Positions 27,355 through 38,350 are shown, counted from the first letter of the stretch. The stretch: DNA of 64,000 bases from Leptolyngbya iicbica LK (GCF_004212215.1 NZ_QVFV01000002.1:991528-1055527); one strand, 5' to 3'. The notes: a model not told the origin generated them from the sequence alone. Made by a program: numbers and translations.

Positions 27355-27606
27355 TTAGACCTCAACGGTGCGATTAAGAATGTCGGCCACGGTCCATCGC
27401 TTAGTCTTGCTGAGAGGACGAGTCTCGCGAATCCGTACGCGATCGCCAACCTTGCAAGTATTCTCTTCGTCATGAACTTTGTAGCGTTTAGTACGAACCA
27501 TGATTTTGCCGTACTTGGGGTGAGGAACACGGTTTTCGACCGCTACCACAATGGTTTTTTGCATCTTGTCGCTGACGACAAAGCCCACTCGCTCTTTAAC
27601 TGCCAT
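27355..27606 (-). CDS. rpsQ: 30S ribosomal protein S17
   Basis: An 83-residue protein with the S17 OB fold ([20 protein letters not shown], then [20 protein letters not shown]). A primary 16S rRNA binder. Length and position are standard. Confidence 0.96.
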   Translation of the reverse strand: MAVKERVGFVVSDKMQKTIVVAVENRVPHPKYGKIMVRTKRYKVHDEENTCKVGDRVRIRETRPLSKTKRWTVADILNRTVEV

Positions 27607-27620
27607 TTACTTTATTCTCC

Positions 27621-27908
27621 CTACTCTTCCTCTGCCGCACTCACCGCTGAACTGGCAGCTGCCGCTGCTGGGGGAGCATCCGATTTAGCCATCGTTGATG
27701 CTTCTTCAGCTAACTGTCGCTCTCTCAATACCGTCATGAGTTGCGCTAAGCGGTGCCGCTCGTGCTTAAACTGATGAAGCCCAGTCTGTAACTGGCGAGT
27801 TGCTTGTTGAAAGCGGAGGTCAAACAGCTTGCGCCGAGTATCTGCGATCGCTTGATCCAGAGCCTGGTTGTCCAAATCTCGCACGTCCTGAATTTTAGGC
27901 AATGCCAT
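27621..27908 (-). CDS. rpmC: 50S ribosomal protein L29 with long Ala-rich tail
   Basis: A 95-residue protein. Residues 1-70 match L29 (KIQDVRDLDNQALDQAIADT, LFDLRFQQATRQLQTGLHQF). The final 25 or so residues are a low-complexity Ala/Ser/Glu tail (DAPPAAAAASSAVSAAEEE) that makes the protein longer than the usual 60-75 residues. L29 lies at the polypeptide exit tunnel, so an extension there could touch targeting factors; this is speculative. Two bp separate it from rplP. Confidence 0.94.
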   Translation of the reverse strand: MALPKIQDVRDLDNQALDQAIADTRRKLFDLRFQQATRQLQTGLHQFKHERHRLAQLMTVLRERQLAEEASTMAKSDAPPAAAAASSAVSAAEEE

Positions 27909-27910
27909 GG

Positions 27911-28327
27911 TTAAGACTCCTCCTGTCGAGCAATGAACTTAGTCTTGAAAGGAAGCTTGAAGGACGCTAATCGCATCGCCTCACGCGCCACTTCCTCGGG
28001 GACCCCGGCAATTTCAAACACAACTCGACCGGGCTTCACAACTGCCACCCAAAACTCAGGGTTACCTTTACCCGAACCCATACGAGTTTCAGCTGGCCGC
28101 ATCGTAATCGGTTTGTCAGGGAAAACTCGAATCCAGATTTTGCCACCCCGGCGAACATAACGAGTCATTGCTCGCCGAGCCGCCTCAATCTGTCGAGAGG
28201 TCAACCAAGAAGGTTCTGTAGCTTGGAGAGCAAACTCGCCAAAGTTAATTTTGTTACCCCGCTGGGCCATGCCCCGCATACGGCCCCGGTGCTGCTTACG
28301 AAATTTAGTACGTCTAGGACTTAACAT
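27911..28327 (-). CDS. rplP: 50S ribosomal protein L16
   Basis: A 138-residue protein matching L16 ([56 protein letters not shown]). It helps position A-site tRNA. Standard location between rpsC and rpmC. Confidence 0.97.
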   Translation of the reverse strand: MLSPRRTKFRKQHRGRMRGMAQRGNKINFGEFALQATEPSWLTSRQIEAARRAMTRYVRRGGKIWIRVFPDKPITMRPAETRMGSGKGNPEFWVAVVKPGRVVFEIAGVPEEVAREAMRLASFKLPFKTKFIARQEES

Positions 28328-28402
28328 GGCTCAACTTTGCCTAAGATTCACATTCAAAAAAAAGGGACACGCGATAGAGTTCAGTTTCTGAACTTCAATG
28401 CA

Positions 28403-29137
28403 TTAAGAGTCGTTGGAACGGTCTTCAAATTGTTGCCGACGACGTGGTTGCCGACGACGTGGTTGAGCTGCTTCCGGTGCTGAACGCTGATCTTCCTGAC
28501 CAGGAATCACCTCACCACGGAAAATCCAAACCTTTACTCCCAGCACCCCATAGGTCGTCTGTGCAGTGCGATAGGCATAATCAACATCGGCTCGCAAAGT
28601 ATGCAGCGGTACGCGACCTTCACGAGTCCATTCAGTCCGAGCAATTTCTGCTCCGTTAAGACGGCCACTGACCTGAATTTTGATACCTTCGACACCAGCT
28701 CGCTGAGCTCGCTGAAGTGCTTGACGAACCACGCGGCGAAAAGCAACCCGTCGTTCCAATTGTTGAACAATGTATTCTGCAACTAATGGCGCATCTGCAT
28801 CGACTCGAGTGACCTCGACAACATTGATACGGATTTGCCGACTCGAATCTTTGAGAGCTTGCTGCAAGCCTAAGCGCAGCGATTCAATCCCGCTACCGCC
28901 GCGACCCACTACCACACCAGGGCGAGCAGTGCGGACTTCCAAATCAATTTGGTCAGCCTTACGCTCAATCCGAATGTCAGAGATACCCGCATTTGACAGG
29001 TTTTTCTCAATATATTCGCGAATGATGTGATCTTCCTGCAGCAGTTGGGGATAGCGATTATTATCCGCAAACCACCGTGAACGGTGCTCCTGCACGATCC
29101 CCAATCGAAAACCTGTTGGATGTATCTTCTGTCCCAC
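28403..29137 (-). CDS. rpsC: 30S ribosomal protein S3
   Basis: A 244-residue protein ([22 protein letters not shown] domain with [14 protein letters not shown]3 C-domain with [13 protein letters not shown]). The C-terminal end carries an Arg/Gln-rich extension ([10 protein letters not shown]) encoded by a short imperfect DNA repeat near 28430-28460. It lines the mRNA entry channel. Confidence 0.96.
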   Translation of the reverse strand: MGQKIHPTGFRLGIVQEHRSRWFADNNRYPQLLQEDHIIREYIEKNLSNAGISDIRIERKADQIDLEVRTARPGVVVGRGGSGIESLRLGLQQALKDSSRQIRINVVEVTRVDADAPLVAEYIVQQLERRVAFRRVVRQALQRAQRAGVEGIKIQVSGRLNGAEIARTEWTREGRVPLHTLRADVDYAYRTAQTTYGVLGVKVWIFRGEVIPGQEDQRSAPEAAQPRRRQPRRRQQFEDRSNDS

Positions 29138-29188
29138 TCGTAGTCCCTCAGTTAAATGCTTTCAGTAATTGATCGATCAACTGCGGCG

Positions 29189-29545
29189 TTAAGGTTCTGC
29201 CGGAGCAACCGCGATTGTAATGTGACAAGTCGGCTTGCGAATTTGATAGGCTCGTCCTTGAGCCCGAGGTCGATAGCGCTTAAGTGTCGGCCCAGCATCC
29301 GCAAAAGCTTCACTAATAACTAACGAGGCAGGATCGATGCCATTGTTGTTCTCGGCATTCGCCACGGCTGAGCGCAGCACCTTAAGCACTGGGTCACAGG
29401 CACGATAAGGCATGAACTCAAGGATGATGAGTGCTTCGCGATATGAGCGACCACGGATTTGATCGAGCACTCGCCGGACCTTATGGGGGGACATGCGAAT
29501 GTAGCGTGCCACCGCTTTAACTTGTTCAGTAGTATCAACCGCCAT
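29189..29545 (-). CDS. rplV: 50S ribosomal protein L22
   Basis: A 118-residue protein ([40 protein letters not shown]). I placed the start at ATG 29545 rather than the TTG at 29563 because GGAG lies 6 nt before the ATG and the extra six residues are not family-typical. L22 lines the exit tunnel. Confidence 0.95.
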   Translation of the reverse strand: MAVDTTEQVKAVARYIRMSPHKVRRVLDQIRGRSYREALIILEFMPYRACDPVLKVLRSAVANAENNNGIDPASLVISEAFADAGPTLKRYRPRAQGRAYQIRKPTCHITIAVAPAEP

Positions 29546-29566
29546 GGGATTCTCCGACTCCAAAAA

Positions 29567-29845
29567 TTATCGACGCGCTTTTTTATCGCTTTTGGCATGT
29601 CCCCGAAAGGTTCGAGTCGGGGCAAACTCACCAAGCTTGTGCCCAACCATCTGCTCAGTCACATAAACCGGCACATGCTGACGACCGTTATGAACGGCGA
29701 TCGTGTGGCCAATCATTTGAGGAATGATGGTAGAAGCCCGCGACCAAGTCTTAATCACCTGCTTGTCACCTTTGGTATTGAGCGCTTCTACCTTGCGCAT
29801 CAGGTGATCAGCTACAAATGGCCCTTTCTTTAAGGAACGCGACAT
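29567..29845 (-). CDS. rpsS: 30S ribosomal protein S19
   Basis: A 92-residue protein matching S19 ([40 protein letters not shown]). It contacts the A-site finger of the large subunit through the head of the 30S. Standard length and position. Confidence 0.97.
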   Translation of the reverse strand: MSRSLKKGPFVADHLMRKVEALNTKGDKQVIKTWSRASTIIPQMIGHTIAVHNGRQHVPVYVTEQMVGHKLGEFAPTRTFRGHAKSDKKARR

Positions 29846-29924
29846 AACCTTTACAACCTCGTACTTCTCTCGTATCCATCAAATCAGTGTTGCGACAGTA
29901 AGCTAATCCGGCATATAAGCCGAC

Positions 29925-30788
29925 TTAAGTATTGCGGCCGCCCCGTCCACGCTTAGAAGTGCGACGACGACGACGCACAATCAAACTATTGCTCGCTTTC
30001 TTCTTCTTACGAGTCTTTAGACCTAGAGCTGGCTTACCCCAAGGCGTCACCGGACCACTACGACCAATAGGAGCACGCCCTTCACCACCACCATGGGGGT
30101 GGTCAACCGGGTTCATCACACTTCCTCGAACTTCTGGTCGCCGACCCAACCAGCGCTTGCGCCCAGCTTTACCTAGAGTGATGTTGCGCGCATCAACGTG
30201 GCCGACTTGACCAATGGTGGCATAGCATTCGCGGCGCACCATGCGCACTTCGGTGGAAGGCAGCTTGAGTGTGACGTAGTTACCTTCTTTCGCCACAACT
30301 TGAGCCGAAGTTCCTGCCGCTCGAACGATTTGGCCACCCTTACCAGGTTGCAACTCGACATTATGCACTGATGTACCCAGCGGAATCTTATGCAGCGGCA
30401 ACGCATTACCGATTTCGATAGGCGCATCAGGGCCTGACAGCACAGTGGTGCCGACTGCCAAGGATGCAGGATGCAGAATATAGCGCTTTTCACCATCTTC
30501 ATACTGCAGCAAAGCAATACGAGCATTGCGGTTGGGATCATATTCAATCTCTGCAACCGTCGCCGGAATATTATGCTTGTTGCGATAGAAATCAATGATC
30601 CGATAAAGGCGCTTGTGACCACCACCCCGGTGACGGCAGGTAATAACACCGCGATTATTGCGACCTTTAGCACGATGCACCGAGACAGTCAGCGACTTCT
30701 CAGGCTCGGAACGAGTAATTTCAGAAAACTCTGAAACGGAACGTTCACGGGTACCAGGGGTCAAGGGACGGTAGGAACGGATGCCCAT
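29925..30788 (-). CDS. rplB: 50S ribosomal protein L2
   Basis: A 287-residue protein ([40 protein letters not shown], and [18 protein letters not shown], which holds the conserved His needed for peptidyl transfer). It follows rplW and precedes rpsS as expected. Confidence 0.97.
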   Translation of the reverse strand: MGIRSYRPLTPGTRERSVSEFSEITRSEPEKSLTVSVHRAKGRNNRGVITCRHRGGGHKRLYRIIDFYRNKHNIPATVAEIEYDPNRNARIALLQYEDGEKRYILHPASLAVGTTVLSGPDAPIEIGNALPLHKIPLGTSVHNVELQPGKGGQIVRAAGTSAQVVAKEGNYVTLKLPSTEVRMVRRECYATIGQVGHVDARNITLGKAGRKRWLGRRPEVRGSVMNPVDHPHGGGEGRAPIGRSGPVTPWGKPALGLKTRKKKKASNSLIVRRRRRTSKRGRGGRNT

Positions 30789-30846
30789 AGCTCAACTCAC
30801 TCAATCAATAAACTGCATCAACTGCTAATACCGAAGCAGGGTGCTT

Positions 30847-31152
30847 CTAGACATCAGGAAAGAGGGTAATGCTGTCACCTTCAGCCAGGGTGACGATCGC
30901 CCGCTTGTAGCGAGCCCGGAAACCTTCGAAACGACCAACTCGACGCTTTTTGCGTGGTAGGTTGACTGTGCTAACACCAGTCACCTTGACATCAAATAGA
31001 GACTCGATCGCGGCCTTGATTTCAGGCTTCTTAGCTTTGGGCGCAACCTCAAAAACATACTGATTGTTTTCCAGCAGCAAAGTGGCTTTTTCAGTGATTA
31101 GGGGACGCCGGATCAGATCGGCAAGTTCGCCCTCATTCAGTACTCTAGTCAC
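30847..31152 (-). CDS. rplW: 50S ribosomal protein L23
   Basis: A 101-residue protein ([39 protein letters not shown]). It sits at the exit tunnel and is a docking site for trigger factor and SRP. The start is a GTG overlapping the end of rplD by 8 nt, which suggests translational coupling. Confidence 0.95.
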   Translation of the reverse strand: MTRVLNEGELADLIRRPLITEKATLLLENNQYVFEVAPKAKKPEIKAAIESLFDVKVTGVSTVNLPRKKRRVGRFEGFRARYKRAIVTLAEGDSITLFPDV

Positions 31153-31780
31153 TGTAAACCTCCTGAATTTTCTCCATTGCTGCGGTCGTCACGACTAAGC
31201 GATCAGCATTCAACAAATCGAAAATGTTCAAGTTTGTCGCTGCAATCAGCTTCACGCGCTCAATGTTGCGCAGGGAAAGCACAACATTCTCTGGTTGCTC
31301 ATCCAGAATGAACAGCACCTTGTCATTAGCACCGATACCCCAGCGCTCCATTGCTGCTAGCATTTCACGGGTTTTAGGCCGCGCCAACTGATCGCCAAAG
31401 TCTTGCACAACGACAGTGTCTGAAGCCAATCGACTCTGAAAAGCCGTACGCAATGCCAAACGACGCTCTTTGCGATTCATCTTGACGCTGAAATCACGCG
31501 GCTTAGGCCCAAAAATGACACCCCCGCCTTTCCACAAGGGGGAGCGGCTAGAACCGGCCCGCGCACGACCTGTCCCCTTCTGACGCCAAGGCTTTTTACC
31601 GCCGCCTCTAACTTCAGCACGAGTCTTACTAGACAACGTACCCTGACGCGCATTGTGCATTTGTCGCACTAACGCACGATGCAGGATGTGGGCAGCACTT
31701 TCTGGCTTCGCAATTTTCAGCTCAACAGAAGCCGTACCTGCTTCCTGCCCCTGCCAATTTTGAACAACACACTCAACCAT
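31145..31780 (-). CDS. rplD: 50S ribosomal protein L4
   Basis: A 211-residue protein with the L4 globular domain and tunnel loop ([39 protein letters not shown]). In E. coli L4 also regulates this operon; the long leader before rplC does not obviously contain the matching structure. Confidence 0.96.
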   Translation of the reverse strand: MVECVVQNWQGQEAGTASVELKIAKPESAAHILHRALVRQMHNARQGTLSSKTRAEVRGGGKKPWRQKGTGRARAGSSRSPLWKGGGVIFGPKPRDFSVKMNRKERRLALRTAFQSRLASDTVVVQDFGDQLARPKTREMLAAMERWGIGANDKVLFILDEQPENVVLSLRNIERVKLIAATNLNIFDLLNADRLVVTTAAMEKIQEVYSD

Positions 31781-31837
31781 GACTTTTGTCTCTTACTTAC
31801 GTTCCCCGACAGCTTTGCTGTTGCCGAAATCAACTAC

Positions 31838-32470
31838 CTAACCCACAACGTTTGTTGGCGCGATACTTAACAAACCTCCGGGCTTACCAGGAATTGCACC
31901 TTTGATGACCAACAGATTATTCTCTGCATCAATTTTCACGACCTGCAGCTTACGAGTCGTGACACGCTTGTTACCCAATTGCCCTGCCATCTTTTTGCCT
32001 GGATAAACCCGACCAGGGGTAGTACCAGGACCAATAGAACCAGGTAAGCGATGGTTTTTAGAGCCGTGAGACATCGGCCCGCGGCGAAAATTATGGCGCT
32101 TTTGATTGCCCGCAAAGCCTTTACCAATGCTTGTGCCAGTCACGTCAACCAGTTGCCCTGGCTCAAACTGCTCAGCAGTCAAATTTTGACCTAACTCAAA
32201 CTCGTCAACCTTGTCGACGCGATATTCTCGCAAATGCCGCACCGGGGTTGCACCTGCTTTCGCCAGGTGTCCGAGTTCAGGCTTTGTCAAAGCCTTTTCA
32301 GAAACATTGTCAAAACCAATCTGCACAGCCGTGTAGCCGTCAGTCTTTGCTGTCTTAACCTGAGTAACAACGCAGGGGCCAGCTTGAATGACAGTAACGG
32401 GAACGGCGTTCCCCTCTTCATCAAATATTTGGGTCATACCCAACTTGGTTCCAAGAATCCCAACTGACAC
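31838..32470 (-). CDS. rplC: 50S ribosomal protein L3
   Basis: A 210-residue protein ([60 protein letters not shown]). It starts at GTG. It is the first gene of the cluster: S10 (rpsJ), which heads the operon in many bacteria, is not upstream. Confidence 0.96.
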   Translation of the reverse strand: MSVGILGTKLGMTQIFDEEGNAVPVTVIQAGPCVVTQVKTAKTDGYTAVQIGFDNVSEKALTKPELGHLAKAGATPVRHLREYRVDKVDEFELGQNLTAEQFEPGQLVDVTGTSIGKGFAGNQKRHNFRRGPMSHGSKNHRLPGSIGPGTTPGRVYPGKKMAGQLGNKRVTTRKLQVVKIDAENNLLVIKGAIPGKPGGLLSIAPTNVVG

Positions 32471-33043
32471 TTTTACCGATCTCCGTTGCTACACGTTGCT
32501 TATATAGAGACGAATTGATGATTCCAGACTCAATTGACTCTTAGAGCTAGAACACATCATTCGTACCTGCGAGCAATGCCCACAGTACTAAGTCACAAGC
32601 GTTGGAAGCGCTTGCTTTAGGTGACTCAGTGACGACGCTTTGAGAAAGCGCTTGCCAGTCAAAACATTGCCACCACCAAACCAAAGAGCTTGGTAGCGGC
32701 GTTTATAGACAAGAATTAAGCCAAAGCAATTTAGCAATCGTCGCTACAGACTTAGAACGCTAAACGTCCAGTTTCCGTTTCAGCGACAGTTATTCATAAT
32801 ACACAAGGTAAATGGAAATGTCTAGAAAAAGTTTCCGATTTAACGGTTTTGGGATTTGGGATATTTGTGGTGAAGTCTGCAATGTCTTTTCTGGAAGGGT
32901 TTCAGGTTCCCAGGGAGAGCTGGGAGGCTAGAAACGCTTTGCTACGTTGAGGTCACAATTAAATGCCGATTTTTTGGGCAGTGGAAGCTGAAAATTTCAG
33001 GAGTTAAAGCATGGACTAACTGAAATCAGAGGTGATGTCGTGG
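32471..33043. other. Leader/promoter region of the ribosomal operon, with repeated AAGCGCTTGC
   Basis: A 573-bp non-coding stretch between rplC and the histidine kinase, both on the minus strand. It must contain the operon's promoter and any leader control. The sequence AAGCGCTTGC occurs twice, at 32606-32615 and 32646-32655, 40 bp apart, and a GTGACTCAGTGAC near-palindrome sits between them. The rest, toward the kinase gene end, holds nothing recognised. Confidence 0.5.
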
Positions 33044-34474
33044 CTAGCTGTCCAGATTGTAAAGCGGTAGTTGGATTTCGAATTCGGTACCGATCGCGCG
33101 ACTGTCTGAGTCAGGATGAGAGGCTGGTGATCGCACCGCAAACTTGCCGCCATGTTTGGCCGTGATTAATCGATAGCAAGTGGCTAACTCCGTTTCTCGC
33201 TCTAACCGTTGGCGAATCGAAAAAGCCTCTTGAATTTCTTGCAAGGTTGCGGCAGACAACCCTGGCCCATTGTCAGCGATTGTCAGCATGACCCAGCGAT
33301 CGCTCATAGGAACGGCAGGATTAGCATCATATAGCTGGGTGGTAATGGTGATGCGAGGCGTTATGGCAAGCGACATGGAAGAAGAGCCTAAGGAACCCAT
33401 TGCAAAATCGGTTTCAGCGGACTGGCCCGCAGCCATACTCAACAACGCATCGATGCAATGGGTCAGCACATTCATCAACACTTGACTGAGTTGTCCGGCA
33501 AAGCAGGGCACTGGCGGCAATGCATCATACTGACAGTCAATCTGAATGTGGGTCGTGAGACAACTTTTGAGCAGCAGCACAATGCTATCGATGAGCCCAT
33601 GGAGGTCGGCTGGCTTGGGATAAACTTCGTCAATATGGCAAAAGTTTTGTAGGCTACTAGCCAATTGTTTTAGCCTAGCCGCCCCACCCTTGATGCTGTT
33701 GAGCGTCAGCGGCAAATCTTCGCGCAGGTAATCTAGTTCAATTTCATCTTGCAATTCTTGCAGTTCATCCAACGCCGATGGGTTTGTCCAGTCGGTACTA
33801 GCGGCTTCGTAAACAGCCAACAATTGCAGCAACTGCTGACAATACTGATCAACGTGGCTCAGGTTGCCCCAGATAAACCCGAGCGGATCCATGATTTCGT
33901 GGGCAATACCGTCTACCAATCGGCCCAGAGCTGCCATTTTTTGCGATTGCAGCATGGCTGCTTGGGCGCGTTCGTGGCGGACTTGGGTTTCAATGCCGCG
34001 AATTTGCCAGTGGGCCTGGTTGAGATCATGGGCACTAATTAAGCGATCGCCCTCGGCAGTGCTGACTAAGATGGGCTCTCCCTGCAGTTCACTAGGCTGT
34101 CGCAGGGCCGCACGGGCCGCCACCAAAATGGGCGTTTCGGCGGGAAACATCAGGGGGCGTCGCCGCGTATAGCGATAAATGACCGATAGCGGCTCTTGCA
34201 TAAAGAGTTCGCAAGCTTTGGGCCGCAGGAGAAATTCTAAAAATTGCTGACGTGAGAGGACGCCGACAAAAGCCTGCTGCTCTGTGAGTAACAAACCTGG
34301 CAGTTCGGGAAAGTGATTAAATTGCTCAGCCGCGACGCTGCCCGGTAATGCGAGATCGAGTTCCGCCGCGTGTAATGGTAAGGCATCCAAGGTGGCATCC
34401 ACCCCCAAAGACACTGGGGTGACGGGTGAGTGGTCAGGACTCGGACGAGTTGTGAACAATGACCAGTCGTGCAT
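33044..34474 (-). CDS. Sensor histidine kinase, soluble
   Basis: A 476-residue protein if read from ATG 34474 (MHDWSLFTTRPSPDH). The N-terminal half (about 20-155) resembles a pair of CBS-like segments (LPGLLLTEQQAFVGVLSRQQ, then TPILVAARAAL and GEPILVS). A dimerisation segment carries the phosphoacceptor His192 in GIAHEIMDPLG. The HATPase domain shows N-box LSQVLMNVLTHCIDALL, G1 IADNGPGLS and a C-terminal GTEFEIQLP. No membrane helix is visible. Earlier in-frame starts to 34720 give a Cys-rich N-terminus overlapping the divergent pyk start and are unlikely. No response regulator is adjacent, so the partner is unknown. Confidence 0.82.
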   Translation of the reverse strand: MHDWSLFTTRPSPDHSPVTPVSLGVDATLDALPLHAAELDLALPGSVAAEQFNHFPELPGLLLTEQQAFVGVLSRQQFLEFLLRPKACELFMQEPLSVIYRYTRRRPLMFPAETPILVAARAALRQPSELQGEPILVSTAEGDRLISAHDLNQAHWQIRGIETQVRHERAQAAMLQSQKMAALGRLVDGIAHEIMDPLGFIWGNLSHVDQYCQQLLQLLAVYEAASTDWTNPSALDELQELQDEIELDYLREDLPLTLNSIKGGAARLKQLASSLQNFCHIDEVYPKPADLHGLIDSIVLLLKSCLTTHIQIDCQYDALPPVPCFAGQLSQVLMNVLTHCIDALLSMAAGQSAETDFAMGSLGSSSMSLAITPRITITTQLYDANPAVPMSDRWVMLTIADNGPGLSAATLQEIQEAFSIRQRLERETELATCYRLITAKHGGKFAVRSPASHPDSDSRAIGTEFEIQLPLYNLDS

Positions 34475-34710
34475 TGGGGGCGATCGCTGAATTGGCCGAA
34501 CCAAAAAGATGCATGTTTCAGTATGCCCGAATTCCCCTAACAGGCTGCAAGGTCCCAAAAGGTGCGCAATCGCCATGCAGATGCACCCAAGTCTGACGCC
34601 AAAGGTATAAAACTTTCTGTAGTCTCGGTTGAATGTAGCACTGGATAACAGCCGAATCAGAAAACACTGCTTATGATTGGCACCAAACATCGCTGAAGGG
34701 GCTAGCCCTG

Positions 34711-36138
34711 ATGAAACCATTACTCCACCGCACCAAAATTGTGGCTACGATTGGCCCGGCGAGCAGTTCGCGAGACATGATCCTAGCGATGGTCAAAGCG
34801 GGGATGAACGTCGCCCGACTAAACTTTTCCCACGGTAGTTATGAAGACCACACCCGCATGATTCAGCTTTTGCGGAGTGTTTCCAAAGAATTAGACACCC
34901 CAATCACTCTGTTGCAAGACTTACAAGGCCCCAAAATTCGGGTGGGGCAAATTCCTGGTGGGGTAATAGAGCTGATTGAAGGAGAAACGCTACTGTTAGT
35001 CCCTGTGGGCCAGGAGAATGGACAGCCCAACTGCATTGGTATTGATTATCCCTACTTAGCAGATGACGCCAAGCCTGGTATGCAGGTGTTACTCGATGAC
35101 GGCATGCTGGAACTTCAAATTGAAGCCGTCGAAGCGCCTAAAGTCACCTGCCGGATTATGCAGGGAGGACCGCTCAAAAGTCGTAAAGGCGTGAACCTGC
35201 CGGAACTCAGTCTACGGCTACCATCAATGACCGAGAAAGATAAAGAGGATTTGCGCTTTGGGGTGTCGCAGGGGGTGGATTGGGTATCGCTCAGCTTTGT
35301 CCGCCGGGGTGAGGACATTCTCGCGCTGAAGGCATTGCTGAATGAGGCGGGCGCGCCCGAAACCCCCGTGATTGCCAAAATTGAAAAGCCGCAGGCGATC
35401 GCGAATCTCGATGAAATTCTCTCAGTGACAGATGGGGTGATGGTAGCCAGAGGGGATTTAGGGGTTGAGATGAAAGCTGAAAAAGTGCCTTTATTGCAAA
35501 AGCGCATCATCAAAGCCTGCAATTTTCATAGCATCCCAGTGATTACCGCAACTCAAATGCTAGAAAGCATGATTGAGCATGCCCGACCCACCCGCGCAGA
35601 GGCCAGTGATGTCGCCAATGCGATTATTGATGGCACCGATGCGGTCATGCTGTCAGGGGAGTCAGCGGTGGGCAAATTTCCCCTGCGGGCGGTGCAAATG
35701 TTAGCGCGCATCGCCATCGATGTAGAGCCCGAAATTTCGTTCGTCAACGACCCGCCGGACTATAACGATGTCACCCACGCTCTGAGCGAAGCCCTTAACG
35801 TCATCGATCGCGTGTTGGACTTGCAATGCATTGTCACTTACACCGAGTCGGGCTATTCGGCCATGATTGCGGCGGGCGAGCGGCCGCGGGTACCGGTGGT
35901 GGCTTTTACCCCTGATCGCGATGTGTACCACCGCCTCAACCTCGTTTGGGGGGTCAAGCCAGTATTGGTGAGCGAACCCGCCACGACATTTGAAGAAATG
36001 ATCACGTTGGCCGAGACTTACCTGACCCAAAAAGAGATGGCGAGTCCGGGCGATCAGGTCTTAGTGATGGGCGGTATCCCGTCTAACCAACCCCAGGGGA
36101 CAAATTTTCTGAAACTTCAAACTATTGGACAGGGCTGA
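34711..36138 (+). CDS. pyk: Pyruvate kinase
   Basis: A 475-residue glycolytic enzyme (phosphoenolpyruvate + ADP to pyruvate + ATP). Motifs: [17 protein letters not shown] at the start, [30 protein letters not shown] with the catalytic Lys, [12 protein letters not shown], and [20 protein letters not shown]. The regulatory C-domain follows. It lacks the extra PEP-utilising domain seen in some pyruvate kinases. It is divergent from the histidine kinase and about 80 bp upstream of the NDH-2 gene. Confidence 0.95.
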   Translation: MKPLLHRTKIVATIGPASSSRDMILAMVKAGMNVARLNFSHGSYEDHTRMIQLLRSVSKELDTPITLLQDLQGPKIRVGQIPGGVIELIEGETLLLVPVGQENGQPNCIGIDYPYLADDAKPGMQVLLDDGMLELQIEAVEAPKVTCRIMQGGPLKSRKGVNLPELSLRLPSMTEKDKEDLRFGVSQGVDWVSLSFVRRGEDILALKALLNEAGAPETPVIAKIEKPQAIANLDEILSVTDGVMVARGDLGVEMKAEKVPLLQKRIIKACNFHSIPVITATQMLESMIEHARPTRAEASDVANAIIDGTDAVMLSGESAVGKFPLRAVQMLARIAIDVEPEISFVNDPPDYNDVTHALSEALNVIDRVLDLQCIVTYTESGYSAMIAAGERPRVPVVAFTPDRDVYHRLNLVWGVKPVLVSEPATTFEEMITLAETYLTQKEMASPGDQVLVMGGIPSNQPQGTNFLKLQTIGQG

Positions 36139-36217
36139 CAATCTGTAGATAATCTATAGAGATATTAAGCCTTGTAAAGGTGCGCTCCATTTGTCCTAAT
36201 TCAGTCAAGAAACATAC

Positions 36218-37570
36218 ATGGTTGATACTGCGCCAGTAAAATCAGAGACGTCAGCCCCAGCGACTCCGGGACAACCCCATCGGGTCGTAATTGTTGGGGG
36301 CGGTTTTGGCGGACTGTATGCCGCTCAGTCGTTGGGGCGAGCACCCGTCGAGGTGACGCTGATTGATCGCCGCAACTTCCATCTGTTTCAACCCTTGCTT
36401 TATCAGGTGGCCACCGGGGGGCTATCTCCAGGCGATATTGCCTCGCCGCTGCGCTCGGTCTTGAGCAGTCAAAAAAATACCCAGGTGTTGTTGGGCGAGG
36501 TGCGCGGCATTGACCCGGATGAGCAGATGCTAAAGCTCAAAGATGGTGAGACGGTGCCCTATGACAGCTTGATTTTGGCAACAGGAAGCGCTCATCATTA
36601 CTTTGGGAACGACCACTGGGAAGCGATCGCCCCCAGCATCAAAACGATTGAAGATGCGTTGGAAGTGCGACGGCGGATTTTCCTGGCCTTTGAAAAAGCG
36701 GAACTCGAACCCGATCCCGAAATTCGTAAAGCCCTGCAAACTTTTGTGGTGGTAGGGGCTGGCCCGACTGGTGTCGAAATGGCCGGGGCGATCGCTGACC
36801 TGGCCTATGAAACCCTCAAAGATGATTTCCGCAATGTCGATACCCACGACACCCGCATCATTCTGGTCGAGGGTATGGATCGGGTCTTGCCCCCGTTCGA
36901 CCCCTCGCTCTCTAAGCGGGCCGCTAAAGATTTAGAAAAACTCGGCGTTGAGATTCGAACTGGCACCTTCGTCACTGGGCTAGAAGGCGAAAAAGTCACC
37001 ATCAAAACCGGCGACCATGTGGAAACGATTAGTTCTCACAGCGTTTTTTGGGCCGCAGGTGTACGGGCTTCATCCTTGGGCAAAGTGCTGTCAGAAAAAA
37101 CCGGGGCTCCTTGCGATCGCGCTGGACGCATCATGGTTGAAGCCGACTTTAGCGTGCCGAACCATCCCAACATTTTCGTCATTGGCGACTTAGCTCACTA
37201 CGCCCACCAAGGCGACAAACCCTTGCCTGGGGTGGCACCTGTGGCCATGCAGGGGGGCAAATATGTGGCACGGACGATTTGCGATCGCCTAAAAAACAAA
37301 ACCACCCCACCCTTCGTCTACAGTGACAGCGGTAGCCTGGCAATTATTGGCCGCAACTCTGCTGTGGTGGATCTGAACTGGACAAAGCTCACCGGCTATC
37401 CGGCTTGGGTGATTTGGGCGCTGGTGCATGTCATGTTCCTGATCGAGTTCGACAACAAGGTGCTCGTCATGACGCAATGGATGTGGAACTTCTTTACTCG
37501 CAACCAAGGGGCCCGACTGATTACCGGACGTGACCAAATCAAGAGCGACCAAGCTTTTATGAAACAGTAG
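36218..37570 (+). CDS. Type II NAD(P)H dehydrogenase (NDH-2/Ndb-like)
   Basis: A 450-residue FAD-dependent oxidoreductase. The first dinucleotide fold is VVIVGGGFGGLYAAQSLG at about 23-40, with FHLFQPLLYQVATGGLSP typical of NDH-2. The second fold is FVVVGAGPTGVEMAGAIADL, and the FAD-binding IFVIGDLAH is near 320. The hydrophobic C-terminus (WALVHVMFLIEF) fits peripheral membrane binding. It probably passes electrons from NADH to plastoquinone without pumping protons. Bacterial homologues are also called ferredoxin- or quinone-dependent, so the donor and acceptor are inferred. Confidence 0.88.
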   Translation: MVDTAPVKSETSAPATPGQPHRVVIVGGGFGGLYAAQSLGRAPVEVTLIDRRNFHLFQPLLYQVATGGLSPGDIASPLRSVLSSQKNTQVLLGEVRGIDPDEQMLKLKDGETVPYDSLILATGSAHHYFGNDHWEAIAPSIKTIEDALEVRRRIFLAFEKAELEPDPEIRKALQTFVVVGAGPTGVEMAGAIADLAYETLKDDFRNVDTHDTRIILVEGMDRVLPPFDPSLSKRAAKDLEKLGVEIRTGTFVTGLEGEKVTIKTGDHVETISSHSVFWAAGVRASSLGKVLSEKTGAPCDRAGRIMVEADFSVPNHPNIFVIGDLAHYAHQGDKPLPGVAPVAMQGGKYVARTICDRLKNKTTPPFVYSDSGSLAIIGRNSAVVDLNWTKLTGYPAWVIWALVHVMFLIEFDNKVLVMTQWMWNFFTRNQGARLITGRDQIKSDQAFMKQ

Positions 37571-37633
37571 TCAGTTTACTAGGCGGCGCTTAATCAGCCA
37601 TCAAATCGCTTGGGGGAACGCTAACCTAGAGCT

Positions 37634-38350
37634 ATGCAACCACTGATTCAACTGCGCCACGTCAGCAAAGTCTACGGGATCGGCAATACTGAAGTCCGCG
37701 CCCTGTGGGACGTTGATTTGTCTGTCGAGGCGGGCGAGTATTGTTCCATCATGGGGCCGTCGGGTTCCGGCAAATCGACTGCGATGAATCTGATCGGTTG
37801 TCTTGATCGCCCCACTTCTGGCGAGTATTATCTCGATGGAGAGAATGTTGCAGGGCTTGATGATGATGCCCTCGCCCATATCCGCAATCGCAAAATTGGG
37901 TTTGTTTTTCAACAGTTTCACCTGCTACCGCAGTTGTCAGCGCTAGAGAACGTCATGCTACCGATGGTCTACGCTGGCGTGACGACCCGTGAACGGCGAG
38001 ATCGCGCCGCCGCCGCTTTGGAACGGGTTAAGCTGGGCGATCGCATTTACAACAAGCCGACGCAACTCTCCGGGGGACAACAACAACGGGTCGCGATCGC
38101 TCGGGCGATCGTCAACGAGCCGCTGCTGGTGCTGGCCGACGAACCCACCGGGGCGCTTGACTCCCACACGACCCAGGATGTGTTGGGGATTTTTTCCGAA
38201 CTGAACGCCACGGGCATCACCGTCGTAATGGTGACTCATGAGCCCGAGGTCGCCCGCCAAACGCGCCGCATCGTTTGGTTTCGTGACGGTGAAGTCGTTG
38301 ATGCCGACTTAACCCCGGACGACATTGGCTCACTAACAGCAACGGCTTAG
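37634..38350 (+). CDS. ABC transporter ATP-binding protein, MacB/LolD/DevA type
   Basis: A 238-residue ATPase with Walker [16 protein letters not shown], signature [15 protein letters not shown] and Walker [13 protein letters not shown]. The [19 protein letters not shown] stretch places it with the MacB/LolD/DevA subgroup, which drives lipoprotein, lipid or macrolide export. No FtsX-like permease or membrane-fusion gene is nearby, so it is an orphan ATPase in this window. A 62-bp gap separates it from the NDH-2 gene; co-transcription is possible. Confidence 0.88.
   Translation: MQPLIQLRHVSKVYGIGNTEVRALWDVDLSVEAGEYCSIMGPSGSGKSTAMNLIGCLDRPTSGEYYLDGENVAGLDDDALAHIRNRKIGFVFQQFHLLPQLSALENVMLPMVYAGVTTRERRDRAAAALERVKLGDRIYNKPTQLSGGQQQRVAIARAIVNEPLLVLADEPTGALDSHTTQDVLGIFSELNATGITVVMVTHEPEVARQTRRIVWFRDGEVVDADLTPDDIGSLTATA

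Noticed and set aside
34475-34720. Extended N-terminus of the histidine kinase
   Set aside because: The extra 82 residues are Cys-rich, unlike a signal or sensor domain, and overlap the divergent pyk start.
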